Assembly: GCA_002354005.1 (NCBI GenBank)
Contig: DEKS01000148.1
Span: 1-40,661 of the forward strand
Origin: Bacteroidales bacterium UBA2716
GTDB lineage: Bacteria; Bacteroidota; Bacteroidia; Bacteroidales; UBA932
DNA: 40,661 nucleotides
Reading direction: 5' to 3'
Shown here one piece after another: positions 6,621-15,841 of the stretch (its first letter is position 1; every line of letters begins with the position of its first letter). The translations under genes and the position numbers were made by a program. Under the pieces are notes generated by a model, which saw only the letters and a list, made by a program, of their open reading frames with translations, was not told the DNA's origin and searched no databases.

Positions 6621-9503
6621 CTACAGGGCCTTTAAGGCGCCGTCCAGGCGGCGGAAGGCAATGTCGATGAAGTCCTTGGTGCCGGAACCGTCGTTCACAT
6701 ACCCGATCACCATGTCGGCAAAGTCGATGGCCTCACGGAGCGGCGTGCTCTTGTCCTGGATGCCTTTGGCCCGGGTAACCAGCTTAAGGAGGGCGTCCAA
6801 ATCCTCCGGCTCCGCCAGGTTGCCGGGCCGCATGGAATTGATGGCTGCATTCAGGGCCGATGTAGCCTTGGTCACGGCCTCCTGCCCGGCGTTGTCATCG
6901 GCAAGGACAGCCTCTGCCGCAGCCATTTGCTCCTGCATGCGGGCGTAGCCGTTGGGGGCCCAGGGGGCGAACGGCGGCACTTTCTCCGCAAGGGCGTTCC
7001 AGGCATCCTGGGCCTCCACGCGGGAGCGGGCAATCTTCACGGCCTGCTCCAGGTAGGTCTTGTCCACCACGCCGGCCCTGGCGGCTTCCTTGTTGCCGGT
7101 GAGCACGTTCAGGCGCAGGTAGTGGGTGCTGTGCCCGGTCATGAAGTAGTCCGGATAGAAGGTTTTGTCGCCCAGGGTGAGGCTGTACACATTGCCATTG
7201 GTGCCTTCCCCGCCAGTGGTCCCCTTGAGCACCACGTCTTTCAGGTCTGCATCCAGGGTGAATTCCGCCTGTTCCCATACGGTGATGTCCGGGGTGGCCA
7301 TCACCAGCGGGCCGTACAGGATGGCGCCTTCCCACATGGGCTCGAACGGCGTACGGGCCTCGTTCACGCCCGTTGCCGCCAGGTCCATCTTGTCCGGGCC
7401 AAAATGGATGTGGGCGCTAAACGGCATCTTCACTTCCACTTTGTCGCCGGCCTTCCACTCCCGCTCGGGGATTTCCACGTAGGAGCAGGGTGCGTATTGT
7501 TTAGCCACGGACTTGCCGTTGAGCTTGACGCTGAAGCCCTGGGTGGCCCAGGACGGCACGCGGAGTTTCATGGCAAAGCGGCCGCCTTTGTCTATGCGAA
7601 TAACGGACTTCTCTGCCGGCCAGGCGCATTCCTGGGTGAATGCCACGTCCTTGGCGGCCCAGCGTACCTGCGTGGGCAGATACAGCGCCACCCAGAGGGT
7701 GTTGTCATTCACAAAGTAGGCGGCTTCCTGGTATTTCACGTGGTTTTCCGCACCGGTGCCGCCGCAGCAGGTGCTCTGGGGCGTTTCGCTGCCAAACGGC
7801 TTGGTGGCGTTCAGGCCCACGGCGTACTGATAGCACACGCCGTATTCCGTGGGATGCACGGAGCCCACCAGCTGGTTGTACAGCACGCGCTCATAGTAGT
7901 CCATATAGCGGGCGTCGTCCGGGTTGAAGCTGTTCAGGTCCTTGGTGAGCTTGGCCAGGTTGTAGGCGCAGCAGGTCTCGTTGATGTCCGGGTTGGGGAA
8001 GAGGTTGCCCTCGTGGTCGCTCATCACGCTGGTGTTCATGCTCATCATCTGGGAGTAGGGCTGACGGAACATTTCGCCGTTGCCCACGCCGCCCATGGCG
8101 TAGGCGTATCGGCCCTGAATCATTTCCCAGAAGTTGGAGGCGATGTTGTAGTAGCGCGGGTCTCCGCCCACCTCGTAGCTCTTGAGCGCGCCCACAATCA
8201 TGGGGATGTGCTGGTTGGCGTGGCGCGTGCGGATATCGTCGATGTTGCGGGACAGCGGCTCGTAGAAGGCCGGGGCGTCAAAATAGGACGCGGCCTCCGC
8301 CAGGCGCTGTTTTTCCGTGGCGTCCTGCACCATGTCGCTCAAGCGGGCCAGGGACTCCTGCATGCCGCCCACTTCGCCGGCAATGTACATGTTCCACATC
8401 TCGTAGCGGTTGCCGGGACGGGCCTGGCGCTCCGCCTTGGTGCCATCGGCCTTGACATAGGTGCGGTAGTGGAGGCGGTTCCACACCCACAGGCCCATGT
8501 CCTTGGCCACTAACAGCGCCTTGGCTGCCAGGGCTTCGTCGTCAATGTTGTTGGCAATGTCTATAAGGCCGGCCAGTTGCTTGTGGATGGAATAATACGG
8601 GGCCCAGACGCCGCTGAAGTTATTGTAGGCGGTGTATTTCTCGATGAGGACGGGGTGCTGGGCCGGAATGGCGTTGATGTAGCCGTAACCATACTGGGTG
8701 CAATCCTTCTTGTACTGGTCGAAGGCGTCCCAGGTGCCCTTCATATGCTTGAGCTCGGCTTCCGGGGCCAGGTCGCGGGCCTCCCGGTATCGGCCCAGCT
8801 TGGGGTCGTACACGAAGGTAAGTTCCTGGCAGGCCCGGAGTTCGTCCACCATGCGCTGGATGTTGGCCTTGAGGGCCGCCTTTTGCTCCGGATTGTCCGT
8901 GCTGGCGTAGGCGAAGGCCAGGGCGCTCATGTAGTGGCCGCTGCCGTGGCCCTTGAGCTTGGTGTCCGGGGAATCCCAGCCGTCGCTCTCCGTGTAGCCT
9001 TCCGTGGGGAGGCCGTAGGTGTCACGGTAGTTGTACAACTGCTGGGTAATGTCCTGGGCCAGCAGGTTGCGGATATCCATGTCCCGGTTGCCGGTGAGGC
9101 GGTTGTCACCAATCAGCTTAACATCGCCCAGCGGCAGGGGCTCTGCCACCTTTGCCGGAGTTTCCCATGTGCCGTCCACCACGGTGACGGAGGCTTCCAG
9201 CGGATAGCCGTTCTCGGTGGTGTTGTCGCCGATTACATAGCCTTTCACCACGTATGTGCTGCCCACGGGCAAGGCGGCTTCCTCCTCCTCGGTTTCGCGG
9301 AGGGAGTTGGTCCATTTTACCTGGCGCCACTCGCGGGTGCCATCGGCATAGGTTACCTGGATTTGCCAGGGCAGACGGGGAGCCGTTCCCTGCGGCGTTT
9401 CCACCGTTACGGCGGGCACTTCCTGGATGGTACGGGCGGTTTTGGAAGGGCTGCAGGCTACCGCCAGTGCGGCAACGAACGCAATTTTGGCTATGGTTTT
9501 CAT
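6621..9503 (-). CDS. GH127/GH146-type beta-L-arabinofuranosidase lipoprotein
   Basis: A 960-residue lipoprotein (lipobox Cys17). Residues about 45-125 look like an Ig-like module (WQIQVTYADGTREWRQVKWTNSL). The DUF1680-type (alpha/alpha)6 catalytic domain runs from about 140 to 650, with beta domains after it and a helical C-terminal region (about 860-960). The key motifs are NETCCAYN (Glu509, Cys511, Cys512) and TCCGGTGAEN (Cys579, Cys580). In characterised GH127 enzymes a glutamate and cysteines bind zinc, and one cysteine is the nucleophile that releases beta-linked L-arabinofuranose. The ETCC and CCxGTG forms match the larger GH146-like branch more than HypBA1. It is the last gene of the operon, 25 bases after the third metalloprotease gene. 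Probably exposed on the cell surface or in the periplasm. Confidence 0.85.
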   Translation of the reverse strand: MKTIAKIAFVAALAVACSPSKTARTIQEVPAVTVETPQGTAPRLPWQIQVTYADGTREWRQVKWTNSLRETEEEEAALPVGSTYVVKGYVIGDNTTENGYPLEASVTVVDGTWETPAKVAEPLPLGDVKLIGDNRLTGNRDMDIRNLLAQDITQQLYNYRDTYGLPTEGYTESDGWDSPDTKLKGHGSGHYMSALAFAYASTDNPEQKAALKANIQRMVDELRACQELTFVYDPKLGRYREARDLAPEAELKHMKGTWDAFDQYKKDCTQYGYGYINAIPAQHPVLIEKYTAYNNFSGVWAPYYSIHKQLAGLIDIANNIDDEALAAKALLVAKDMGLWVWNRLHYRTYVKADGTKAERQARPGNRYEMWNMYIAGEVGGMQESLARLSDMVQDATEKQRLAEAASYFDAPAFYEPLSRNIDDIRTRHANQHIPMIVGALKSYEVGGDPRYYNIASNFWEMIQGRYAYAMGGVGNGEMFRQPYSQMMSMNTSVMSDHEGNLFPNPDINETCCAYNLAKLTKDLNSFNPDDARYMDYYERVLYNQLVGSVHPTEYGVCYQYAVGLNATKPFGSETPQSTCCGGTGAENHVKYQEAAYFVNDNTLWVALYLPTQVRWAAKDVAFTQECAWPAEKSVIRIDKGGRFAMKLRVPSWATQGFSVKLNGKSVAKQYAPCSYVEIPEREWKAGDKVEVKMPFSAHIHFGPDKMDLAATGVNEARTPFEPMWEGAILYGPLVMATPDITVWEQAEFTLDADLKDVVLKGTTGGEGTNGNVYSLTLGDKTFYPDYFMTGHSTHYLRLNVLTGNKEAARAGVVDKTYLEQAVKIARSRVEAQDAWNALAEKVPPFAPWAPNGYARMQEQMAAAEAVLADDNAGQEAVTKATSALNAAINSMRPGNLAEPEDLDALLKLVTRAKGIQDKSTPLREAIDFADMVIGYVNDGSGTKDFIDIAFRRLDGALKAL

Positions 9504-9528
9504 ACGCGTGTAAGGTGTTGTGCAGAAT

Positions 9529-11682
9529 TTACTTGATGTGCATGTGAATGGTGACTACGGCCTGGTAGTCGCCGTACACGAACACCGGGCGGATGGTGTA
9601 ATCCTCGCCGGGGGAGACTACGCCGGGCTTGGTGCCCACTTGGAAGGTCCAGCTGGTGCGGTCGTACTGGGTGTACACGGTAGGCGTTCCGCCCCAAGGG
9701 GTGACGGACCCGTCCGGAGCATACCAGAAGCCGTAACCGTTGGCCGTGTACTGGTAACTCACCGTGCCGTCCGGCTCCAGCGAACCGAACTTCACCTTGC
9801 CCTTGGCGTAGTTGGCGCGGTCGGAGGCAATGGCGGCGGCAATCTCGGAGGGCTGCATCACAAAGGCATACCCAATCTTCTCGAAATCGTCCGCATCAAA
9901 AGTGAAGGTGGGGCCGGCATACCCGTCGGCGGCCGGGACGTCAATATCCTTGACGATTTCCGTGTTGTGCGGCGTTTCGTCGCCGGTGAAGGCAATCTTG
10001 GTGATGAGGTCGGTCCCGGTGAAACGTACGCGGTACGGCCAGGTGCCGCCCTGCTCGCTGCCGTAGTAGCGGGAAGGCGTGCAGGATACCACCAGCCACA
10101 GTTTTTCCGTTTCTGCAGGAACGGTCCAGTTGGCGCTGGAGGTCCCACTGGTAAGCGTAGGGGTGCTGTAGGCGCGGGAACCATCGGCCAGGAGGGCTAC
10201 AAAACCGTAGGTCCAGCCGGCATCGGCCTTCTTGGCCAGGCCTTCGAATTCCGCGCTTACACTGCTGCCGGCAGCGGGTTTCAGGCGGATGATGTTGAAG
10301 CCGGTGGCCTCCGGAGCGCGGGCGTCGCCCACTTTGTTCCAACCGTCGCCGTCGTCAGAACCCACCCAGCCGATGTTGCCGATGTAATCCGTGCCAAAGT
10401 CGCCAATAGAGGCGGTGCGTTCCACGTTGCCTTGCTCGTCCAGGTTCACCACTTCCGTCTTGAAGTCCCAGGTGGCGCAGCGGGCGGCGTATTCGTACAA
10501 ATCCTGGTTCAGGGTGGCTACGTCTCCGCCGCAGTAGAGGCGCATGTAGGCCTGGCAGGCGTCTTCCGTGCGCTTGGATTCCTTCCAGATGCGGCCGTAG
10601 GCGTCAAAGCCGTATTTGTCGGTCCATAGGAACTGGAACCAGTAGGAGGCGTAACGCATGTCAAAGTAATGGAAGTGCCGATGGCTGTTCTCCGCAAACA
10701 CGCGGAAGTTGTCCTGCGTGTAGGCCTGCTCGGCATAGAGGTTGAAGCTCTGCCAGTTGGCGCAGGCTTCCCAGAACACGCCGCCGCTCTGCATGAAGCC
10801 GGCGTCCTTTTGGCCGAAATCGGAGTATACCTGATACTGGAACGCGTGCCCAATCTCGTGGGCAACGGTGCTGCCGGTGGGCTGGCAGGCCGTGGCGCTC
10901 ACCCACAGGCCGCCCATGTTGCCGGAACCGCCGCCCTCGGCCTTCCAGGAAGTAGTGCCGTACAGGAAGATGGACATGTAGTATTTGTCCAGGAACGACT
11001 CTCCCTCGGGGCCGCGCATGCCGAACTTGTTCACATAGGTGTCGTAGTAAATCTCGGCCTTCTTGAGGAGGTCGTCCACGTCTACGCGGATTTCCTTGGG
11101 CGTGTCGTTATCGCCCGGGTCAATCTCCCCCGTCTCGTCGTAGCCCTTGTCCCACAGGACGATGAAGTGCTCGCTGGTGCGCGCACGGCCCAGGTAGAAC
11201 TCGCTGTCGGAGCTCTTGAGCTTGGCTAGGCTGCCCGTAATGCCGGTGTAGATGCGGCTGGCATCAATGCCCTTGGCGGCGATTTCCGCATCGGTGAGGG
11301 TAATTACCGGAGCCTTCTGCGTGACGGTAAAGCTATACTTGGATTCTCCGCTCATGATGGAAACATCGGCCTTGCGGGAGGCTCGGTCCGTGTTTTCATC
11401 GGCCGTAATGGTTACCTTGAACGACTTTTTCTCGCCGTTTCCCGTGGCGCGTTCCGGGTCAAAGTGCAGCCAGCTGGCCTCGCAGGCAATGTGCCAGGCC
11501 TCGGTGCAGGTGAAGCGGATGACCTTTTCGCCGCCCTCGGCCGTGAAAGTGGCCGCCGGGGCAATCTTGTAGGCAATCTCGCCGGTATTTTCCGTCCAGG
11601 TTTCCTTCTCCTGCTGCTTCTGGCAGGAGAAAAACAGCCCTGCGCAGAGGACGAGGGCTGTCAAATGAAGTACATGTTTCAT
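9529..11682 (-). CDS. BACON / HEXXH metalloprotease-like / DUF4859-like lipoprotein (copy 3)
   Basis: A 717-residue lipoprotein (lipobox Cys20). Domains in order: BACON-like beta domain (about 38-125, ending SKYSFTVTQKA); a catalytic-looking domain with VAHEIGHAFQYQ (His275, Glu276, His279) and downstream FWEACANWQ (Glu305); a beta-sandwich (about 440-570); and a C-terminal DUF4859-like domain (about 580-717, with GYGFWYAPDGSV). HEXXH plus a glutamate 26 residues later in a WE..A context is the gluzincin zinc pattern. I recognise the central domain as resembling DUF6055; proteolytic activity is inferred. It overlaps the upstream copy by 1 base (TAATG). It is a clear paralogue of the two genes before it and the most diverged of the three. 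Confidence 0.78.
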   Translation of the reverse strand: MKHVLHLTALVLCAGLFFSCQKQQEKETWTENTGEIAYKIAPAATFTAEGGEKVIRFTCTEAWHIACEASWLHFDPERATGNGEKKSFKVTITADENTDRASRKADVSIMSGESKYSFTVTQKAPVITLTDAEIAAKGIDASRIYTGITGSLAKLKSSDSEFYLGRARTSEHFIVLWDKGYDETGEIDPGDNDTPKEIRVDVDDLLKKAEIYYDTYVNKFGMRGPEGESFLDKYYMSIFLYGTTSWKAEGGGSGNMGGLWVSATACQPTGSTVAHEIGHAFQYQVYSDFGQKDAGFMQSGGVFWEACANWQSFNLYAEQAYTQDNFRVFAENSHRHFHYFDMRYASYWFQFLWTDKYGFDAYGRIWKESKRTEDACQAYMRLYCGGDVATLNQDLYEYAARCATWDFKTEVVNLDEQGNVERTASIGDFGTDYIGNIGWVGSDDGDGWNKVGDARAPEATGFNIIRLKPAAGSSVSAEFEGLAKKADAGWTYGFVALLADGSRAYSTPTLTSGTSSANWTVPAETEKLWLVVSCTPSRYYGSEQGGTWPYRVRFTGTDLITKIAFTGDETPHNTEIVKDIDVPAADGYAGPTFTFDADDFEKIGYAFVMQPSEIAAAIASDRANYAKGKVKFGSLEPDGTVSYQYTANGYGFWYAPDGSVTPWGGTPTVYTQYDRTSWTFQVGTKPGVVSPGEDYTIRPVFVYGDYQAVVTIHMHIK

Positions 11683-13511
11683 TATTTACCGTAAGGTTTG
11701 ATGTTGCTGAACTGGGCTTTCCAGGGCCACTTGGTGTCCGTGTTGTCGGATTCGTCCGCCCAGGGATGGCGTTCATACTTGTTCGGAGCACCGGTAACCA
11801 CCAACCACACTTTGGAGGCGTTGGCAGGTACCGTCCAGGTCTGGGTTTCGCTGCTGCTCACGCTGGCTTTCCAGATAGGGCTGTAGGTGCGGGTGTTGTC
11901 AGCATTGAGGGAGACAAAGCCGTAGCGCCAGCCGGCCAGCGAGACCGAGCCGCTCTTGCAGCCGCTTGCGCCCAGGTTTGCGCCAAAGGTAACGCTTACT
12001 TCTTCACCCTTAGGAACCGTCATGCGGACAGCGTTATAACCGGTGGTCTCGGGGGAGAGGGAAGCGTTTACGCTCCACCAGCCGTCGCTTTCGCTGATGT
12101 TTCCGGCCGAAATAGCCATCTCACCATGATGGTCGATGGTCATGCTTCCGTATTTGTATTTGGCATATTGACGGAGCTCTTCGGTGTCGTAGGTGACCAT
12201 GTGCGAGGCATAGCCGTACATGGAGTCGTTCATCTGCTCCACGTCGTAGTCCATCAGGCGCATGTAGGTCTCGATGGGATCTTCGGGGAACTGGGCTTCG
12301 TTCCACAGGCGGCCGATGAAGGTGATGTCGTTCTGCTCCACCCACCACCAGTGGATGAAGTAGTCGGCGTAGCGCGGACGCTCGTGCAATACGTGCAGAT
12401 GCGTGGACTTGGTATATTCGCCATACCAGCCGGCGAAGGTTTCCTCGCGGTACTGGCTCATGACCATGCTCTGCCACTGGGCGGTCTGCTCCCAGAAAGC
12501 GTTGCCGCCGTCACCGTTGTCACCGTAGCCATAGCGCCAGCCGGGACCCTGCAGGCCGGAAGTGGAAGGGGCTTTGTCCACGCTCACGCCCTGGCGGACC
12601 AGGTAGTCGCAGAAGGTCATGTACTGGAAGCAGTGGCCAATCTCATGGCCGATGGTGCTGCCCACAGGCTTGCAGGTGGACGGATTCACCCACAGGGCGC
12701 CAATCACGTTGTCGTAACCGGAACCGGTGGCCAGCCATTCGCTCTGGTAGATGAGGTAGATTTCCATCTTGTACTTGTCCAGGACGGACTGTCCTTTGCC
12801 GGTGTTTGCAAATTTGAGCTTGTTCACGTTGAGGTCGTAGAATTCTTCGGCTTTTTTGAGGAGGTCGTCAATGTCCACGGCCATGGAACTGGTCTTGCAG
12901 GTGGTGGGCCAGGTATTGGCTTCACCCATGCGATCGCCGTAAAGGCCGTACTGGCCGTATTTGATGTCCCAGAACACCACAAAGTGCTCGCTCTGCTTGC
13001 TGCGGCACCAGCTCCACTTGGCGTCCGAGCGGAACATGTCAAAGTTGAATTCCTGCGGCTTGTAGTATTTCTCCAGGTCCGGAACGTCGGCTGCCGTCAG
13101 GATAAGAACGGCGGCATTCTGGTTCACGGTGAATTTCTTTTTCTTGGAGCCGGAAAGGATGCGGCAGGTTGCCGAGCGTGCAGGGCCATTGTTGGCTTTG
13201 CCCGCCAGGGTGACGCGGATGGTCTTACCGCTCTTGCCGCTCATTTTCTCGGCGGAGAGCCAGCTCTGGGCCTCTTCCGGAATTTCCAGGAACCACTCGT
13301 GGTCGCAGGCAAAAATGAGGATGCCGGTATCGCCTTCTTCGGGCCCGATGGTTACGGACTGCGTAGTAAGGGTGATGGTGGCCTCGTAGTTGTCCGTCGG
13401 GCCGGTGGGTGTGTTTTCCGCGGGCGTCTGGTCCGTGTTGTCCTTTTGGCAGGCGGGTACGGCGAACAGGGCCGCCGCCAGCATCAGATACAGAAAAAGT
13501 TTTTTCATCAT
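11682..13511 (-). CDS. BACON / HEXXH metalloprotease-like lipoprotein (copy 2, no DUF4859 tail)
   Basis: A 609-residue lipoprotein (lipobox Cys21). It has the BACON-like domain (about 43-132, ending KKKKFTVNQNA), the HEXXH domain with IGHEIGHCFQYM (His289, Glu290, His293) and AFWEQTAQWQ (Glu341), and the beta-sandwich that ends at the C-terminus. Compared with its two neighbours it lacks the C-terminal DUF4859-like domain, and it has a Gly/Asp-rich insert of about 15-20 residues between HEXXH and the third zinc ligand. It overlaps the upstream gene by 4 bases (ATGA) and the downstream gene by 1 base, so all three copies are translationally coupled. A secreted peptidase anchored to the outer membrane is the likely role; activity is inferred from the motif. 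Confidence 0.78.
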   Translation of the reverse strand: MMKKLFLYLMLAAALFAVPACQKDNTDQTPAENTPTGPTDNYEATITLTTQSVTIGPEEGDTGILIFACDHEWFLEIPEEAQSWLSAEKMSGKSGKTIRVTLAGKANNGPARSATCRILSGSKKKKFTVNQNAAVLILTAADVPDLEKYYKPQEFNFDMFRSDAKWSWCRSKQSEHFVVFWDIKYGQYGLYGDRMGEANTWPTTCKTSSMAVDIDDLLKKAEEFYDLNVNKLKFANTGKGQSVLDKYKMEIYLIYQSEWLATGSGYDNVIGALWVNPSTCKPVGSTIGHEIGHCFQYMTFCDYLVRQGVSVDKAPSTSGLQGPGWRYGYGDNGDGGNAFWEQTAQWQSMVMSQYREETFAGWYGEYTKSTHLHVLHERPRYADYFIHWWWVEQNDITFIGRLWNEAQFPEDPIETYMRLMDYDVEQMNDSMYGYASHMVTYDTEELRQYAKYKYGSMTIDHHGEMAISAGNISESDGWWSVNASLSPETTGYNAVRMTVPKGEEVSVTFGANLGASGCKSGSVSLAGWRYGFVSLNADNTRTYSPIWKASVSSSETQTWTVPANASKVWLVVTGAPNKYERHPWADESDNTDTKWPWKAQFSNIKPYGK

Positions 13512-15775
13512 TCGGTAATGGTTATGTTGAATTTCAGTGTTGCTTTGTAGTTGCCTTTCACAAAGGCGAAGCGAACGGTGTATTGGTCGCCGGCCTTGAT
13601 GTCGCCGCTTTTCACCTTGTCCGGATGTACGCCGAACTGGCAGCTCCAGGTACCCGGCGTATATTCCATGTAGGTGTAGGCTGCGCCCCAGCTTTGCACG
13701 GACCCGTCGGCGCCATACCAGAAGCCGTAGCCGTTGGCGGTGTAGTTGTAACTGAGCGATCCGTCAGGCAGTACGGCGGCAATTTTCACGGCGGCGCTCT
13801 GCACGTTGGCGCGGTCCGCCGGAATGGCGGATACAATGTCCGAGGGCTGCATCACAAAGGCCTTGGCAATCTCAATCACGTCGTCGTCCAGGGTGAAGGA
13901 CGTGCCGGCGTAGCCTGCTGCGGCCGATGTGCTGATGTTGTGCTCCAGTTCAATGCTCCTGGGCGTCTCGGTGCCGTCGAAGGAAATATTGCCGTACAGG
14001 TCCGTGCCGGTGAATTTCACGCGGAAGGGCCACTGCTCGTCGTTGCTGTTGTCCTCATCCCAAGGGTGCTGGAGATAGGTTTCCGGTGTGGCGGCAACCA
14101 CAAACCAGAGTTTCTGGGCGCCTTCCGGAACAGTCCAGCTGATATCGGCGTTGTCGCGCACGCGTGTGCTTTCAGAATACTTTCTGCTTCCATCCTGCAT
14201 AAGGGCCACAAAGCCCACGTTCCAGCCTGCGATGGAAGGGTTGGCTACGCGGTTGAAGCCCGTAGCGTTGGGCAGGCCCTCAAAGCGGACGGAAAGCTGC
14301 CTGTCGGCCGGAATGTTGATGCGGATGTGGTTGAAGCCGGTAGCTTCCGGGGCACGGGAGTAGTCTACGGTATAGAAGCCGCTGGCGTTGTCGTAATTGC
14401 CCGTCCAGCCAATCTTGCCTATGTAATTTTTGCCGAATTCCCTCACCGGCTGCGTGACGCCTGTCAGTTTCCCCTCGTCCAGGTTGGTGGCTTCTGCGCT
14501 GAAGTCCCAGGTGACGCAGCGGGCGGCGTAGTCGTACAGGTCGGCATTCAGTTCATCCATGCTCAGGCCATGCATGCGCTGGTAGGCCTGGATGGGGTCT
14601 TCGGGCTTCTTGGCACCGCGCCAGACCTCGCCAATCTCCGCCACACCGTGCTTGGAGGCCCAGTGCCACTGCAGGAAGTAGCTGGCGTAGCGCTGGTGCT
14701 CGTGGGTGAAGTGACGGTGACTGTTGTTCACGAACTCCGAGAAGTTCACGGTGGAGAAGGCCTGCTCCGCATAGGACTGGTAGGCCTGCCACTGGGCGCA
14801 CTGCTCCCAGAAGCCGCAGCCCTGGCCAATCTCGTAGCGGAAACCCGTGGAGAAGTCGTTGGGGGCGCCGTTCAGGATGGCATCGGCATACACCATATAC
14901 TGGAAGCTGTGGCCAATTTCATGGGCGATGGTGCTGCCCACCGGATGGCAGGTGGCGGGATTGATCCACAGCGCGCCAATGGTGTTGTCGTAGCCGCTAC
15001 CGGTGGCCAGCCATTCGGTCTGGTGGAGGATGTAAATCTCCATCTTATATTTGTCCAGATTGGATTTTCCCTTCCCGGTGTCTGCAAATTTGAGCTGGTC
15101 AATGTTGACCCGGTAGAATTCCTCCGCCTTTTCCAGGAGGTCGTCAATGTCCACGTAATAGGCATTGGACGGGTCCAGGGTGGCAGGGGAGGTGTTCTCC
15201 GTTCCAGCCTTGGCGCCGTACAGGCCGTAGGCGCCGTATTCCTTTTCCCAGAATACCACAAAGTGCGTGCTCTGCTTGCTGCGGCACCAGCTCCAGTGGG
15301 AGTCCGAGCGCAGCATGTCGTAATTGAATTCGGCAGGCTGGTAATACTTGTCGATGTCGGGGACGTCGCTCCGGCTCAGGATGAGCACGGCCATGTCCTG
15401 GGACACCGTAAATTTCTTCTTGTTTTTGCCGGAGAGAATGCGGCAGGTGACGCTTCGCCGTGCACCCGTGTTCTCTTTGGCGGTAAAGGTGATGGCCGTG
15501 GTTTTGGTGGACTTGCCGGACGTCTTATTGGCGCTGAGCCAGTCCTGGGCCTCTTCCGGAATCTCCAGCGTCCATTCATGGTCGCAGGAGAAGGTGAACA
15601 TGCCCGTGGCTCCCTCCTCGGCCGAGAGGGTGACAGCGCTGGTGTTCAGCGTGATGGTGGCGTCATAGGTGTCCGTTTCCGTGGGCGTGGTGTTGTCCGT
15701 TTCGGGATTCTGTTTGTTGCAGGCCACAGCCACGGCAAGGACCAGCAGCAGGCTGTTCCGGAAGAATGATTTCAT
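13508..15775 (-). CDS. BACON / HEXXH metalloprotease-like / DUF4859-like lipoprotein (copy 1)
   Basis: A 755-residue lipoprotein (lipobox Cys19). Order: BACON-like domain (about 38-128, with DHEWTLEIPEEAQDWLSA and ending KFTVSQD); HEXXH domain with IAHEIGHSFQYM (His285, Glu286, His289) and GFWEQCAQWQ (Glu324); beta-sandwich (about 470-610); and a DUF4859-like C-terminal domain (about 615-755, with GYGFWYGADGSV). It is closest to copy 2 in the N-terminal half, where long stretches are near identical. BACON domains are often called carbohydrate- or mucin-binding, which fits an enzyme that must hold a glycosylated protein. It is the first of three coupled copies and sits 66 bases after the DUF4859-repeat lipoprotein, across a hairpin. 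Confidence 0.78.
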   Translation of the reverse strand: MKSFFRNSLLLVLAVAVACNKQNPETDNTTPTETDTYDATITLNTSAVTLSAEEGATGMFTFSCDHEWTLEIPEEAQDWLSANKTSGKSTKTTAITFTAKENTGARRSVTCRILSGKNKKKFTVSQDMAVLILSRSDVPDIDKYYQPAEFNYDMLRSDSHWSWCRSKQSTHFVVFWEKEYGAYGLYGAKAGTENTSPATLDPSNAYYVDIDDLLEKAEEFYRVNIDQLKFADTGKGKSNLDKYKMEIYILHQTEWLATGSGYDNTIGALWINPATCHPVGSTIAHEIGHSFQYMVYADAILNGAPNDFSTGFRYEIGQGCGFWEQCAQWQAYQSYAEQAFSTVNFSEFVNNSHRHFTHEHQRYASYFLQWHWASKHGVAEIGEVWRGAKKPEDPIQAYQRMHGLSMDELNADLYDYAARCVTWDFSAEATNLDEGKLTGVTQPVREFGKNYIGKIGWTGNYDNASGFYTVDYSRAPEATGFNHIRINIPADRQLSVRFEGLPNATGFNRVANPSIAGWNVGFVALMQDGSRKYSESTRVRDNADISWTVPEGAQKLWFVVAATPETYLQHPWDEDNSNDEQWPFRVKFTGTDLYGNISFDGTETPRSIELEHNISTSAAAGYAGTSFTLDDDVIEIAKAFVMQPSDIVSAIPADRANVQSAAVKIAAVLPDGSLSYNYTANGYGFWYGADGSVQSWGAAYTYMEYTPGTWSCQFGVHPDKVKSGDIKAGDQYTVRFAFVKGNYKATLKFNITITE

Positions 15776-15786
15776 AAGTGTTTGAT

Positions 15787-15826
15787 TTTAAAAGCAAAAG
15801 CCAGAGGAAAGCCCCCTGGCTTTTGC
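15787..15826 (-). terminator. In-operon hairpin, possible partial terminator
   Basis: A perfect 11-bp stem (gcaaaagccag 15794-15804 with ctggcttttgc 15816-15826, 11-base loop) is followed on the minus strand by TTTTAAAAT. It lies between the DUF4859-repeat gene and metalloprotease copy 1, the only long gap in this part of the operon. It may reduce read-through into the protease genes or protect the 3' end of the susCD message. Confidence 0.6.
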
Positions 15827-15841
15827 GTAAAAAATAACGAA

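Noticed and set aside
11766..15769. Long plus-strand open frames opposite the metalloprotease genes
   Set aside because: They mirror the three coupled lipoprotein genes, lack signal peptides or domains, and are explained by codon bias.
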